Made by a program: the position numbers and the translations under genes | Notes under the pieces: model-generated | What the model was told of the DNA's origin: nothing | The model's input: the letters and a program-made list of their open reading frames with translations, nothing else | The model's database searches: none | In this document: positions 34,497 to 45,458 of the stretch, piece after piece | Position numbering within the stretch: position 1 is the stretch's first letter | Layout: every line of letters starts with the position of its first letter | NCBI GenBank assembly: GCA_903832005.1 | Contig: CAIKZO010000006.1 | Coordinates: 1-64,000, forward strand | Source of the DNA: Enhydrobacter aerosaccus | GTDB taxonomy: Bacteria; Pseudomonadota; Alphaproteobacteria; Reyranellales; Reyranellaceae | Direction of reading: 5' to 3' | Length of the DNA stretch: 64,000 bases

Positions 34497-36836
34497 ATGA
34501 CCACGCTCGCCCCCATCCAGCGCCTGAAGCTGCTCCGTGAGTTGGAGCGCAAGGTCCTGTGGCTCTCCGCCTGGACGATCCATCACGCCAACCACCTGCG
34601 GCCCAATCGCGACGGGCTGAAGGTCGGCGGCCACCAGGCTTCGTGCGCCTCACTCGCCACCGTGATGACGGCGCTCTATTTCTCGGTGTTGAAGCCCGAG
34701 GATCGGATCGCGGTGAAGCCGCATGCCTCGCCGGTCTTCCACGCCATCCAGTATCTGTTCGGCCATCAGACGCGGCAGAAGCTCGAAGACTTCCGCGCCC
34801 TGGGCGGCGCGCAGTCTTACCCGTCGCGCACCAAGGACATCGACGACGTCGATTTCTCGACCGGCTCGGTGGGTCTCGGCGTGGCGATGACGCTCTTCTC
34901 GTCGATCGTTCAGGACTACGTGCGCTTGAAGCAGTTGGCGCCAGCGGACCGTCCCACTGGGCGCATGGTGGCGCTGGTCGGCGACGCCGAGCTCGACGAG
35001 GGCAACATCTTCGAGGCGCTGCTCGAAGGCTGGAAGCACGACGTACGGAACCTCTGGTGGGTGATCGACTACAATCGCCAGAGCCTCGACGGCGTGGTCA
35101 ACGACCGCCTGTTCGGCCGCATCGGCGAGATGTTCGAGCTGGTCGGCTGGCGAGTCGTCACGCTGAAGTACGGCAAGCTGCTCGAGACCGCCTTCACCCA
35201 ACCGGACGGCGGCCATCTGCGCGACTGGATCGACGCCTGCCCCAACTCGCTCTATTCGGCGCTGGTGTTCAAGGGCGGCGCGGGCTGGCGCGAGGCACTG
35301 CATCGCGACCTCAACCAGTATCCCGGCATCCGCCGCATCCTCGAACAGCACGACGACGAGGCGCTGCACCGGCTGATGACCAACCTCGCCGGCAACGACA
35401 TGCAAGCCGTGCTCGACGCCTTCGAAGGCATCGACGACGACACGCCGACCTGCTTCATCGCCTACACGATCAAGGGCCAGGGCCTGCCCTTCGCCGGCCA
35501 CAAGGACAATCACTCGGGCCTGATGAACCTCGAACAGATGGCCGGCTTCAAGAAGGGCATGGCGATCGACGACGGCGCCGAGTGGGACAAGTTCGCGGGC
35601 CTCAAGGCCACGCCCGCCGAGTTGCAGGGCTTCGTCGATGCCGCGCCGTTCAATGCCAAGGGCCGTCGCCGCACCGAGGCGCCCACCATCGCCATCCCCG
35701 CCACCTTGCCCACGGCCAACGACAAGGAGACCAGCACGCAAGCGGGCTTCGGCAAGATCCTGAACGCGATTGCGGGCGAGGACAGCGAACTGGCGCGGCG
35801 CATCGTCACCACGTCTCCCGACGTGTCGGTCTCGACCAATCTCGGCGCCTGGATCAACCGGCGCGGCCTGTTCGGCCACACTGAAGCGGAAGACGTGTTC
35901 CGCGAGCTCAAGGTCGTGTCGGCCCAGCTCTGGCGCAAGACACCGCGCGGCCAGCACATCGAGCTCGGCATCGCCGAGAACAACCTGTTCATCCAGTTGG
36001 CAGCACTCGGCCTCAGCCACGAGATCTTCGGCACGCGGCTGCTGCCCATCGGCACGCTCTACGATCCCTTCATCGCCCGCGGCCTCGATGCGCTGAACTA
36101 CGCCTGCTACCAGGACTCGCGCTTCATGATCGTGGCGACGCCATCCGGCGTCACGCTCGCGCCCGAAGGCGGCGCGCACCAAAGCATCCACACGCCGCTG
36201 ATCGGCATCGGCCAGCCGGGCCTCCTGTCCTACGAGCCGGCCTATGTCGATGAACTCGCCGTACTGATGCGTTTCGGCCTCGAGCACATGCAACAGCCCA
36301 AGGGCTCGTCTATCTACCTGCGCCTCTCGACGCGCAGCCTCGCGCAGCCGCAGCGTACGCTCTCGGCCGCGCAGCAGGCCGACATCATCTCCGGCGGCTA
36401 CTGGTACGCCGCGCCCGAGCCGGACGCCGACGTCGCCATCGTCTGCATGGGCGCCGTCACGCCCGAAGCGATCGCCGCTCACGAGAGCATCGTGAAGGAT
36501 TTCGCCGGCGCCGGCCTGCTGGTGCTGACCTCGCCCGACCGCCTGCATGCCGACTGGCTCGCCTCCCAACGCAATCGCGGCCGAACCGCCGGCACGCCGG
36601 ACCGTTCGCCCGCGCCGATCGAAAACCTGCTCGGCGCCTTGTCGCGTGATGCACGCATCGTCACCGTGATGGACGGTCATCCGCTAGCCCTGTCGTGGCT
36701 TGGCTCGGTGCGCGGCCAGCGCGTCGTGCCGCTCGGCATCGAGACCTTCGGCCAGTCCGGCAACATCGACGACCTCTACCGGACCTACAGACTCGACGCG
36801 GCGGCGATCGTCGATGCGGTGGCGCGCGCGATCTAG
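34497..36836 (+). CDS. AceE/MdeB-like thiamine-dependent 2-oxoacid dehydrogenase
   Basis: A 779-residue transketolase-fold enzyme similar to homodimeric pyruvate dehydrogenase E1 but about 100 residues shorter than AceE. The thiamine diphosphate motif runs from VGDAELDEGN (about residue 161) to VIDYNRQSLDG. SPVFHAIQYLFG, KGQGLPFAGHKDNHS and EGGAHQSIHTPLIG follow AceE. The shorter length and the divergent Lrp regulator resemble MdeB, which decarboxylates 2-oxobutyrate from methionine. No E2 or E3 gene and no methionine gamma-lyase gene lies next to it. The ATG is in a 99-base intergenic region with no standout operator. Confidence 0.83.
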   Translation: MTTLAPIQRLKLLRELERKVLWLSAWTIHHANHLRPNRDGLKVGGHQASCASLATVMTALYFSVLKPEDRIAVKPHASPVFHAIQYLFGHQTRQKLEDFRALGGAQSYPSRTKDIDDVDFSTGSVGLGVAMTLFSSIVQDYVRLKQLAPADRPTGRMVALVGDAELDEGNIFEALLEGWKHDVRNLWWVIDYNRQSLDGVVNDRLFGRIGEMFELVGWRVVTLKYGKLLETAFTQPDGGHLRDWIDACPNSLYSALVFKGGAGWREALHRDLNQYPGIRRILEQHDDEALHRLMTNLAGNDMQAVLDAFEGIDDDTPTCFIAYTIKGQGLPFAGHKDNHSGLMNLEQMAGFKKGMAIDDGAEWDKFAGLKATPAELQGFVDAAPFNAKGRRRTEAPTIAIPATLPTANDKETSTQAGFGKILNAIAGEDSELARRIVTTSPDVSVSTNLGAWINRRGLFGHTEAEDVFRELKVVSAQLWRKTPRGQHIELGIAENNLFIQLAALGLSHEIFGTRLLPIGTLYDPFIARGLDALNYACYQDSRFMIVATPSGVTLAPEGGAHQSIHTPLIGIGQPGLLSYEPAYVDELAVLMRFGLEHMQQPKGSSIYLRLSTRSLAQPQRTLSAAQQADIISGGYWYAAPEPDADVAIVCMGAVTPEAIAAHESIVKDFAGAGLLVLTSPDRLHADWLASQRNRGRTAGTPDRSPAPIENLLGALSRDARIVTVMDGHPLALSWLGSVRGQRVVPLGIETFGQSGNIDDLYRTYRLDAAAIVDAVARAI

Positions 36837-37342
36837 CCCGTCGCCATCTCCACGAGCTTCGCCACCGTATTCATGTTGCGCGCCGTACCGCTCTTGGCGG
36901 CCGGAATCCGCAATTTGGATCGGCCCTGACCGTCCGGGTAATGGACGAAGATCTCGCGCGAACCGAGCCGCATCTCCTCTCGAACGGCGCCCACGGCCTG
37001 CTTGAGAGAGTCGGGCGGCGGCTTGCGGTCGAGAAAGATCGCGACGGTCACATTGGACGGTGCCTTGGGAAAGGGATTGGCCTTAAGGACGGCCGACATT
37101 TCGGCGGCGGTGCGCAAGGCCACGCCGACAGGCTTGCCTGTTGCCGCCTGAAGTCTCTTTTCCAGCTCGGCTTTCACCTTCGTCACGGAACCGTCGCTCT
37201 CGAAAACGACATTGCCGCTGGCAATGTAGGTTCGCACGTTCGCAAACCCTGCTTTCCGGCAAAGCGCCTGCAGGTCCGCCATCGCGAGTTTGCCGATGCC
37301 TCCGACATTCACGGCATGCAGCAGCGCGACATAGACGGTCAT
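36833..37342 (-). CDS. DUF1697 protein
   Basis: A 169-residue protein that starts MTVYVALLHAVNVGG and contains RTYIASGNVVFES, the signature of the DUF1697 family, found across bacteria without a known role. The first glycine-rich turn and the SGNVVF strand are intact. It converges with the E1 gene (stops overlap by 3 bases) and lies 8 bases after the amidohydrolase upstream, so it is probably the last gene of that operon. Confidence 0.85.
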   Translation of the reverse strand: MTVYVALLHAVNVGGIGKLAMADLQALCRKAGFANVRTYIASGNVVFESDGSVTKVKAELEKRLQAATGKPVGVALRTAAEMSAVLKANPFPKAPSNVTVAIFLDRKPPPDSLKQAVGAVREEMRLGSREIFVHYPDGQGRSKLRIPAAKSGTARNMNTVAKLVEMATG

Positions 37343-37350
37343 GATAGCGG

Positions 37351-38763
37351 TCAGAAGGCCGGGAACGGCTTGTAGCGACGTTCCTCGACGATCGCCCTCA
37401 CGTGGGCCGCGCCGGCGGCGGCCTCGCGGCGCAGCCTGTCGAGATCGACGGTCATGAACTGCCCGTCGCGATAGAGGATGCGGCCGGCCACGATCGTGGC
37501 CTTGACCTCGCCGCGCGTCGCGAACCGCACCAGGTCGCTCGGCAGGTGATGAGTCGCCAGCAGATGCGGCGCATTGCCGTCGAGCACGACCAGATCGGCC
37601 GCCTTGCCCACTTCGAGCGATCCGATCAGGTCGTCGGCGCACAGGACGCTCGCCGATTCGATCGTCGCCATCGCCAGCAGATCGCCCGCCGTCAGGAATT
37701 CGGGATCGTAGGCCGCGACGCCCCACTTGGCGCCATGGATCAGCCAGGCCGCGCGCATGGTGTCGAACATGTCGTTGCCCTGGTTGTCGCAACCCAGTGC
37801 CACGCGGATGCCGGCGGCACGGAAGCGCGGCATGTTCGGCACGGCGTTCATGTTGGCCACGCACTCGGTCGGCGAATGCGCGAGTCCCGCGCCGCCCTTC
37901 GCCAGCAACTGGATTTCCGCCTCGCTCGCCAGCACGGCATGCACCGCCACCAGATGACGGTCGATCACGCCGAGATCGTGCAGGCGCTCGATCGGGCGGC
38001 GCCCCCACACGGCAAGACAGAGTTCCACTTCCTCGCGGTCGCGGGAGATATGGACCTGCATCGAGGTGCCGTGACGCTGGGCGATGCGCGCGCCCTCGCG
38101 GAAATAATGCTCGGAAAAGCCCAGCAGCGAGGAGACATTCACCGCGCCTCGCACCAGCCCGCGACCCTTCGCCGGAAAGCGGCCGAGGAAATCCTCGGTG
38201 TGCGCGAGATCGCGCTCGGCCTCGCCCTCGCGCGCCTTCACCCACGACCGGTCGGTGACCTGGCTGTAGAGCGCGGCGTGATGGAAATCCTGGTCGGCCA
38301 TGCCGCGGGCCATCACGGTGCGGATACCGACTTCCTCGACGGCGGCGACGATCGCATCCTCGTGCGAACGGTTGAGCGTGCCCTCGCACATCGTGGTCAC
38401 GCCGGCGCGCAGGAGCTGCGTCGCGATCAGCCGCACGGTCTGGCCGGCCTGCTCGGGATCTAGCGAGCGTTGCGCCGGATTGTAGATGCGCGGGATCATC
38501 GGCAGCTCGCCCGAGGTGAGCGTGCGCACGAAGCACTGCGAGCAATGGGTGTGCGCGTCGATCAGGCCCGGCATCACGATGCTGCCGCCGTCACCCACGG
38601 TCGTCGTCGCCTCGTAGGCCGCAGCGATGGCCGAGGCCTCGCCGATCGCCACGATATCGCCGCCCCGGACGGCCACGGCGCCGTCGGCGATGATCCGGCG
38701 CGCAGCATCCATCGTGACGATCCGCCCGCGGACGATCAGGTCGGCCGGTTGACGCTTTGTCAT
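37351..38763 (-). CDS. ATZ/TRZ-type amidohydrolase
   Basis: A 470-residue amidohydrolase of the cytosine-deaminase/chlorohydrolase group. The HxH metal pair is in GLIDAHTHCSQCF, a third histidine in VHISRDREE, a fourth in VAVHAVL and the aspartate in GCDNQGNDM. Members deaminate or dechlorinate nucleobase-like rings. GAGAGGATGAAGAG precedes the ATG. It is 14 bases downstream of the GntR regulator on the same strand and flanks a divergent polyamine-type ABC operon that contains another amidohydrolase, so both may act on imported N-heterocycles or guanidino/ureido compounds. Confidence 0.87.
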   Translation of the reverse strand: MTKRQPADLIVRGRIVTMDAARRIIADGAVAVRGGDIVAIGEASAIAAAYEATTTVGDGGSIVMPGLIDAHTHCSQCFVRTLTSGELPMIPRIYNPAQRSLDPEQAGQTVRLIATQLLRAGVTTMCEGTLNRSHEDAIVAAVEEVGIRTVMARGMADQDFHHAALYSQVTDRSWVKAREGEAERDLAHTEDFLGRFPAKGRGLVRGAVNVSSLLGFSEHYFREGARIAQRHGTSMQVHISRDREEVELCLAVWGRRPIERLHDLGVIDRHLVAVHAVLASEAEIQLLAKGGAGLAHSPTECVANMNAVPNMPRFRAAGIRVALGCDNQGNDMFDTMRAAWLIHGAKWGVAAYDPEFLTAGDLLAMATIESASVLCADDLIGSLEVGKAADLVVLDGNAPHLLATHHLPSDLVRFATRGEVKATIVAGRILYRDGQFMTVDLDRLRREAAAGAAHVRAIVEERRYKPFPAF

Positions 38764-38777
38764 GACTCTTCATCCTC

Positions 38778-39503
38778 TCAGAACGCGAGCGCGCCGTGGC
38801 CGGTGGTGCGCACGTCCTCGACCACGGAATAGACGCCGACCAGGGTGCCGATATGGCCGAGCATGGCCGCGCGGGCCGCCGACGAATCGCGATTGCGGAT
38901 GGCTTCCAGAACGCGCTCGTGCTCGTTGCTGTAATGCTCGCGCCGCTCCGGCTTCAGCATGGCGCGGCGCAATGTGCCCCAGACCACATCCTTGCGGGCC
39001 TTGTTCAGCACTTCGAACAGTGCGCCCAGCATCATGTTGCCGGTCGCCGCCGCGATCGAGCGGTGGAATGCCTCGTCCCAGATCTCGTAGGTGTCCATGT
39101 TGCGCGCCGCGGCGCAGCGCCGGTAGGCATCCTCGATCGCCGCGATCTGGACCGGCGTCGCGTGTGCGGCGGCGACCGCCGCCATCTGCGGCTCGAGCAT
39201 CCGGCGCGCCTCGACGATCTCGCGCGGGCTGGTGTGGCGCAGGACCGAGCCAATGTCGCCCGGATCGGGCGCCGGCCCTTTTCCGGCGAACGTCCCGCGG
39301 CCGACATGCCGCCAGATCTTGCCCTGCGATTCCATGACGTCGAGCGCGCGGCGCACGGCGTGGCGCGAGAGACCCAGCGACGTCGCGAGCTCGCGCTCGG
39401 TCGGCAGCTTGCCGCCGGTGCCGAGTTTGTTGCGCTCCATCAAACGTTCGATGGTCCGGCCGAGGATATCGACCGAGGCCTCCGACGCTCCTGGCTGCTC
39501 CAT
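38778..39503 (-). CDS. GntR/FadR-family transcriptional regulator
   Basis: A 241-residue regulator with an N-terminal winged helix-turn-helix (KLPTERELATSLGLSRHAVRRAL, about residues 32-54) and an all-helical FCD ligand-binding domain (residues 95-225, with metal-type histidines in EAFHRSIAAATGN and near HYSNEHERVLEAI). The ATG at 39503 is preferred over an in-frame TTG three codons upstream. It heads the amidohydrolase operon and is divergent from the ABC importer, which it probably represses until the substrate is present. Confidence 0.9.
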   Translation of the reverse strand: MEQPGASEASVDILGRTIERLMERNKLGTGGKLPTERELATSLGLSRHAVRRALDVMESQGKIWRHVGRGTFAGKGPAPDPGDIGSVLRHTSPREIVEARRMLEPQMAAVAAAHATPVQIAAIEDAYRRCAAARNMDTYEIWDEAFHRSIAAATGNMMLGALFEVLNKARKDVVWGTLRRAMLKPERREHYSNEHERVLEAIRNRDSSAARAAMLGHIGTLVGVYSVVEDVRTTGHGALAF

Positions 39504-39504
39504 G

Positions 39505-39654
39505 ATTGTCAACCAATCCCACTTTGGTTGAAGGCAAACTGCTCAATGCCTGTGCGTCCCGCGAAAGAGCGGCGCACCGACTTACAGACGTTGACAATAA
39601 TTGGCGCCAATGTCCACGATAACAACGCACGGACGGCAATCGGCGCGGCGATTG
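39505..39654. promoter_or_regulatory. cluster of dyad symmetries, candidate GntR operators
   Basis: The 208-base divergent region holds several dyads. ATTG-TCAAC-CAAT lies at 39505-39517 and CAACCAA-TCCCACT-TTGGTTG at 39510-39530, both next to the regulator start. The perfect palindrome ATTGGCGCCAAT is at 39600-39611 and CAATCG-GCGCGG-CGATTG at 39637-39654. The 9-mer GTTGACAAT occurs at 39590-39598 on the plus strand and at 39505-39513 on the minus strand and contains a -35-like TTGACA in each direction. CAACCAAT recurs at 39682. FadR-type regulators bind short inverted repeats of this kind. Confidence 0.5.
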
Positions 39655-39711
39655 GATCGATGTTTGCGACAGACCAGGCAGCAACCAATTCACGCCCAAT
39701 CGGAGAGTTCC

Positions 39712-40773
39712 ATGACCCGCATCAGAACCGCCTTGACGGTCGCCGCGCTCGCCGCCGGTCTCGCCCCCGCCGCTTCATGGGCCGACAGCATCACCGTCGC
39801 CAACAACGGCGGCGCAGCAACGATCGGTTTCCGCGAGGCCTACTACAAGCCGTGGACCGCCAAGACCGGCAACACCGTGGTCGACGATTCCTTCAACCAG
39901 GAGCTGGCCAAGATCCGCTCGCAGGTCGAGACCAAGAACCTGACCTGGGACGTGGTCAGCGTGACGGCGATCAACGAGGCGACCGGCTGCGAGGAAGGGC
40001 TGCTCGAGAAGATCGACTGGTCGAAATATCTCGACCCGAAGGACTTCGCGGAGGTCGGCGGCTTCGGACAATGCGGCCTGCCGAACAACTTCGTCTCGGG
40101 CGGACTGGTCTATGACGGCGACAAGATCTCCGCCGACAACGCCCCCAAGACCTGGGCCGACTTCTGGGACGTGAAGAAGTGGCCGGGCAAGCGCGGCCTG
40201 CTCTATCGCGCCGAGCAGACCTTCGAGGTCGCCCTGATGGCCGACGGCGTGGAGCCGAAGGACGCGATGAAGGTGCTGGCGGCGCCGGGCGGCCCGGAAC
40301 GCGCGCTGAAGAAGCTCGCCGAGCTCAAGCCCTACATCAAGTGGTGGAAGAGCGGCGACGAATCCATGCAGAACATCCTGAGCGGCGACGTCGTGATGAC
40401 CTTCGCCTGGAACGGCCGCGTCTCGACCGCCAACCGCGCGAACAAGCGCAATCTCAAGATCGAGTTCGGGGCCGGCCATGTGTCGGGCAGCCAGATGATC
40501 GCCGTGATGAAGGGCACGCCCAAGAGGGACGTCGCCGTCGATTTCATCCGCTTCGCCTCGCAGCCCGGCCCGCAGGCCGAGTTCGCGCGCAAGATCGACT
40601 ACGCACCGGCCAATGCGCAGGCCTATCCGCTGATGACCGACGCCGAGAAGGCCACCCTGCCGAGCGGGCACATGGGCAAGGCCTCGCTGCAAAGCGGCAA
40701 GCTCTATCTCGACTTCTGGCTGAACAACGGCGACACGATGTTGCAGCGCTTCATCACCTTTGCCGCCCAATAG
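39712..40773 (+). CDS. ABC transporter substrate-binding protein (PotD/polyamine type)
   Basis: A 353-residue periplasmic binding protein with signal peptide MTRIRTALTVAALAAG, then LAPAASWA. The mature protein begins DSITVANNGGAATIGFREAYYKPW, like spermidine/putrescine-type family 1 binding proteins, and keeps QSGxMxx-like loops such as SMQNILSGDVVMTFAWNGR. GGAGAG lies before the ATG. First gene of a five-gene operon (SBP, two permeases, amidohydrolase, ATPase). The ligand is probably a cationic or N-rich small molecule, inferred from the class. Confidence 0.88.
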   Translation: MTRIRTALTVAALAAGLAPAASWADSITVANNGGAATIGFREAYYKPWTAKTGNTVVDDSFNQELAKIRSQVETKNLTWDVVSVTAINEATGCEEGLLEKIDWSKYLDPKDFAEVGGFGQCGLPNNFVSGGLVYDGDKISADNAPKTWADFWDVKKWPGKRGLLYRAEQTFEVALMADGVEPKDAMKVLAAPGGPERALKKLAELKPYIKWWKSGDESMQNILSGDVVMTFAWNGRVSTANRANKRNLKIEFGAGHVSGSQMIAVMKGTPKRDVAVDFIRFASQPGPQAEFARKIDYAPANAQAYPLMTDAEKATLPSGHMGKASLQSGKLYLDFWLNNGDTMLQRFITFAAQ

Positions 40774-42010
40774 CGCCGCTCTCCTGGCGGGCGGCGTCGA
40801 CGCCGGCCTCGCCCGCCAGGTCCGGCGCGCCGAGCGCCGGCGCCTGTTTGGCATGCTGGCGTTGATGGCGCCCAGCGTGGTGTTCGTCGCCCTGCTGTTT
40901 GCCGTCCCGATCGCGCTCTTCCTGTTCCGCAGCATCGACAACTCCGAAATCCGGACCTACCTGCCGCGCACCGTCGAGGCGATGGCCGCCTGGGATGGCC
41001 AGGAAACGCCGCCGGCACCGGCGTTCGGCGCGCTGGCCGGAGACTTGCGCGCGCTCGGCGACAGCTCCGCGGTGAGCCTGCTCGGCCGCCGCCTCAACTA
41101 TGCGATGCCAGGCTATCGCGCCCTGATCTTGCGCACCGCGCGCAACCTGCCCGATCCGGCGACAACGGACATCCGCGCCGCCATGATCGCCGCCGCTCCC
41201 CAATGGGGCGAGGCCGCGCCATGGGCGATCCTCAAGCAGCAATCGGGATCGCTCACGTCGTTCTATCTTCTCGCGGCGCTCGACCTCGAACGTGGAGTCG
41301 ATGGCGCCATTCATCGAGTCGCCGACGATCGCGCGCTCTTCGTCGGCCTCTATGGGCGAACCTTGCTGGTCAGCCTGGGTACGACCTTGATCTGCCTCGT
41401 CCTCGGCTTCCCGGTCGCCGCGGTGATGGCGCAGGCCAAGCCCGCCACCGCGAGCTGGCTGCTGATGCTGGTGCTGATTCCGTTCTGGACATCGCTGCTC
41501 GTACGCACGACGGCCTGGGTCATCCTGCTGCAAAACCAGGGGCCGGTGAACAAGCTGCTGCAATGGCTCGGCCTGATCGAGCAACCGCTGGCCCTGATCT
41601 TCAACCGGACCGGCGTCTTCATCGCCATGGTGCATGTTCTCCTCCCGTACATGATCCTGCCGCTCTACAGCGTGATGAAAGGCATCTCGCCGACGCACCT
41701 GCGCGCGGCGGCGTCGCTGGGCGCCAGGCCGTTGCGCGCCTTCCGCACCATCTACCTGCCGCTCACCGCGCCGGGGATCGCGGCGGGCGCGACCCTGGTC
41801 TTCGTCCTGTCGGTGGGCTTCTACGTGACGCCGGCGCTGGTCGGCGGCCCCGGCGACCAGATGATCGGCTACTTCATCGCCTACCTCACCAACTCGGCCG
41901 TGAACTGGGGACTGGCGTCGGCGCTGGGTGCCTTGCTTCTCCTCCTCGTGGTCCTGCTCTATGCGGCGCTCGGCCGGCTGGTCGGCTTCGAACGGCTGCG
42001 GGTGCGCTGA
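40760..42010 (+). CDS. ABC transporter permease, PotB-type
   Basis: A 416-residue inner-membrane permease. It is longer than the usual 280-300 because residues 70-185 form an extra periplasmic loop between the first helix (LALMAPSVVFVALLFAVPIALFLF) and the core. The EAA loop reads RAAASLGARPLRAFRTIYLPL. The start is a TTG at 40760 that overlaps the SBP gene by 14 bases, since no ATG or GTG occurs before Met32. Works with the next permease and the ATPase at 44316. Confidence 0.87.
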   Translation: MPPNSAALLAGGVDAGLARQVRRAERRRLFGMLALMAPSVVFVALLFAVPIALFLFRSIDNSEIRTYLPRTVEAMAAWDGQETPPAPAFGALAGDLRALGDSSAVSLLGRRLNYAMPGYRALILRTARNLPDPATTDIRAAMIAAAPQWGEAAPWAILKQQSGSLTSFYLLAALDLERGVDGAIHRVADDRALFVGLYGRTLLVSLGTTLICLVLGFPVAAVMAQAKPATASWLLMLVLIPFWTSLLVRTTAWVILLQNQGPVNKLLQWLGLIEQPLALIFNRTGVFIAMVHVLLPYMILPLYSVMKGISPTHLRAAASLGARPLRAFRTIYLPLTAPGIAAGATLVFVLSVGFYVTPALVGGPGDQMIGYFIAYLTNSAVNWGLASALGALLLLLVVLLYAALGRLVGFERLRVR

Positions 42011-42840
42011 TGGCGCTGCCGAGCTACGCCACCCCGGTCGAGCGCGCACTGCACGTCGGCGCCCGTGTCTTCGCCGGCCTGGTGCTCGCCTATCTGATCT
42101 TGCCGCTGTTCGTCGTCATTCCCCTGTCGTTCACGGCGGGCGAGCTGCTGATCTATCCCCTGCCGGGCTGGTCGCTGCGCTGGTACGTGCAGTTCTTCAC
42201 CGATCCGCTGTGGACCGGGGCGCTGGCCAACAGCCTGATGATCGGTGTCGCGGCGACCGCTCTCGCGACGATCCTGGGCACGCTCGCCGCCCTCGGCCTG
42301 CATGGTTCCCGCTTCCGCGGCAAGTCGCTGGTCGTGGGCCTCCTGGTCGCGCCGCTCGCGGTGCCGGTGGTGATCACCGCCGTGGCGACGTTCTATTTCT
42401 TCGCCACCCTCAACCTGATCGGCACCTATGCCGGCCTGGTCCTGGCGCACACCATCCTGGCCTTGCCGTTCGTCGTGATCACGGTCAGCGCCACCTTGCA
42501 GGGCTTCGACACCAATCTCGTGCGCGCCGCGGCGAGCCTGGGGGCACGCCCCGGCCTCGCCTTTCGCACCGTGACCCTGCCGATCATCGCGCCTGGCGTG
42601 ATCTCGGGTGCGCTCTTCGCCTTCGTCACCTCGTTCGACGAGATCGTGGCGGCGCTCTTTCTCGCCAGCCCGCAACAACGCACCCTGCCGCGCCAGATCT
42701 TCAGCGGCGTGAGCGAGAACATCAGCCCGACGATCACCGCGGCCGCGGTCGTGCTGCTGGTTGTCTCGGTGGCCTTGATGGCCGTACTGGAAGGATTGAG
42801 GCGACGCGGCGAACGGCTGCGCGCAGGGGGAAACGGATAG
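42010..42840 (+). CDS. ABC transporter permease, PotC-type
   Basis: A 276-residue permease with six predicted helices and EAA loop VRAAASLGARPGLAFRTVTLPI. TSFDEIVAALFLASP is characteristic of the PotC branch. ATG 42010 overlaps the TGA of the previous permease (TGATG). It forms the heteromeric channel with the PotB-type partner. Confidence 0.9.
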   Translation: MALPSYATPVERALHVGARVFAGLVLAYLILPLFVVIPLSFTAGELLIYPLPGWSLRWYVQFFTDPLWTGALANSLMIGVAATALATILGTLAALGLHGSRFRGKSLVVGLLVAPLAVPVVITAVATFYFFATLNLIGTYAGLVLAHTILALPFVVITVSATLQGFDTNLVRAAASLGARPGLAFRTVTLPIIAPGVISGALFAFVTSFDEIVAALFLASPQQRTLPRQIFSGVSENISPTITAAAVVLLVVSVALMAVLEGLRRRGERLRAGGNG

Positions 42841-44315
42841 ATGAGCACCGATGGACACGACGTCACGCTGATCCGCGGCGGCACCGGCATCGTCTTCAAT
42901 GGCCGTGGCCACAGCTACCTGAAGGACGGCGAGATCGCGATCGCCGACGGGCGCATCTCCTACGTTGGCATAAAATATCCCGGCGCGGCCGGCCGCATCG
43001 TCGACGCGCGCGGCAGGATCGTCATGCCAGGCCTGGTGAGCGCGCATGCCCACGTCGGCGCCCACGAGGGCGGCCGCCTGCTGCTCGATGCCGGGCGGCG
43101 CGAATTCCTGCGCTCGGGCTTCCTGCATTTCCTGCCGGCGCGGCGGTCGGGCGCACCGGGCTTCATGACCGGACAGGACGCGCGCGCCTCGCTGCGCTAC
43201 GGCTTCGCCACGCTGTTGCGCCACGGCATCACCACCGTGCTCGCCTTCGCTCCCGGCGGCCGCGACGGCGGCGAACTCATGTTGGAAGTGGCCAACGAAT
43301 TCGGCATCCGCCTCGTCTGGTCGCCGATCGTGCAGGGCGGCCGCTACTGGCTGAACGACGACGGCACGGTCGACTACGAAGCCGACGAGGCCATGGGCCT
43401 GCGCCAACTCGGCGATGCCGTTGCCTTCATCGAGCGCCATCGCGGCGCCAACGACGGGCGCCTCTCGGGCGTGATCGCGGTCGACGAGTTCTTTGGCTCG
43501 ACGCCGACCCTGCGGCGCGAGGCCAAGAAGGCGGCGAACGCGCTCGCCGTGCCCTACACGCTGCACTTCGTCGAGCAGCACCGCGAATTCTTCGACACAA
43601 TGATGCGCACCGGCCGCACGCCCGTGCAGCTGCTGGCCGACGAAGGCGTGCTCGACCCCCGCACCATCCTCGCCCATTGCATCTACATCGCCAGCCACAG
43701 CCTGGTCGGCTATCCGGTCGAGGACGACATCGGCCTGCTCGGCCAGGCGGGCGTCGCTGTCGCGCACTCGCCGGTCGCCTTCTCGCGGCGCGGCGTGGCG
43801 CTCGAGAGCTTCGATCGCTACCGCAAGGCCGGCATCAACGTGGCGCTCGCGACCGACGCCTATCCGCTCGACCTGTTCGCCGAAATGCGGATGGCCAGCA
43901 TCATGGGCAAGGCCGCCGATCGCAATCACGAGGCCGCGGCCGCTGCTGACGTCTTCGCCGCGGCCAACCTCGCCGGCGCCGCCGCACTCGGCCGCGACGA
44001 CATCGGCCGCATCGCCGTAGGCGCCCAAGCCGACCTCGTCATCGTCGATCCGCGCACGCTCACCGTCGGCGCCAATCCCGATCCGCTGCGCGCGCTGGTC
44101 CATCTCGCGGGGCCCGAGAACGTCGACGTCGTGATGGTCGGCGGGCGCGTCCTGGTCGAGGGTGGCCGGCTGGCCATGGCGTCCGAGGAGCAGATCCTGG
44201 CGGACGTCACGGCATCGTCGCAGCGGCTGTGGGCCGGCTACGGGCGCTACGATGCGCATGGCAAGGACGTCTCCGTGGCGTTCCCGCCGTCGCTGCCCGA
44301 CTTCGGTTCGGGCGC

Positions 44316-44319
<4 letters not shown>
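42841..44319 (+). CDS. amidohydrolase inside the ABC operon
   Basis: A 492-residue amidohydrolase. N-terminal composite beta domain, then GLVSAHAHVGAHEGG (HxH), LHFVEQHREF, LAHCIYIASH and LATDAYPLDLFAEM with the catalytic aspartate. This is the TrzA/AtzA/guanine-deaminase branch. It begins at the base after the previous stop and ends overlapping the ATPase GTG (GTGA). Its place between permeases and ATPase suggests that it hydrolyses or deaminates the imported compound. Confidence 0.87.
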
Positions 44320-45407
<1,088 letters not shown>

Positions 45408-45458
45408 AGGCTGCGCCGTCTCTTGACCTGACGCGCTCGAGGACCGACTTTCCGGCCC

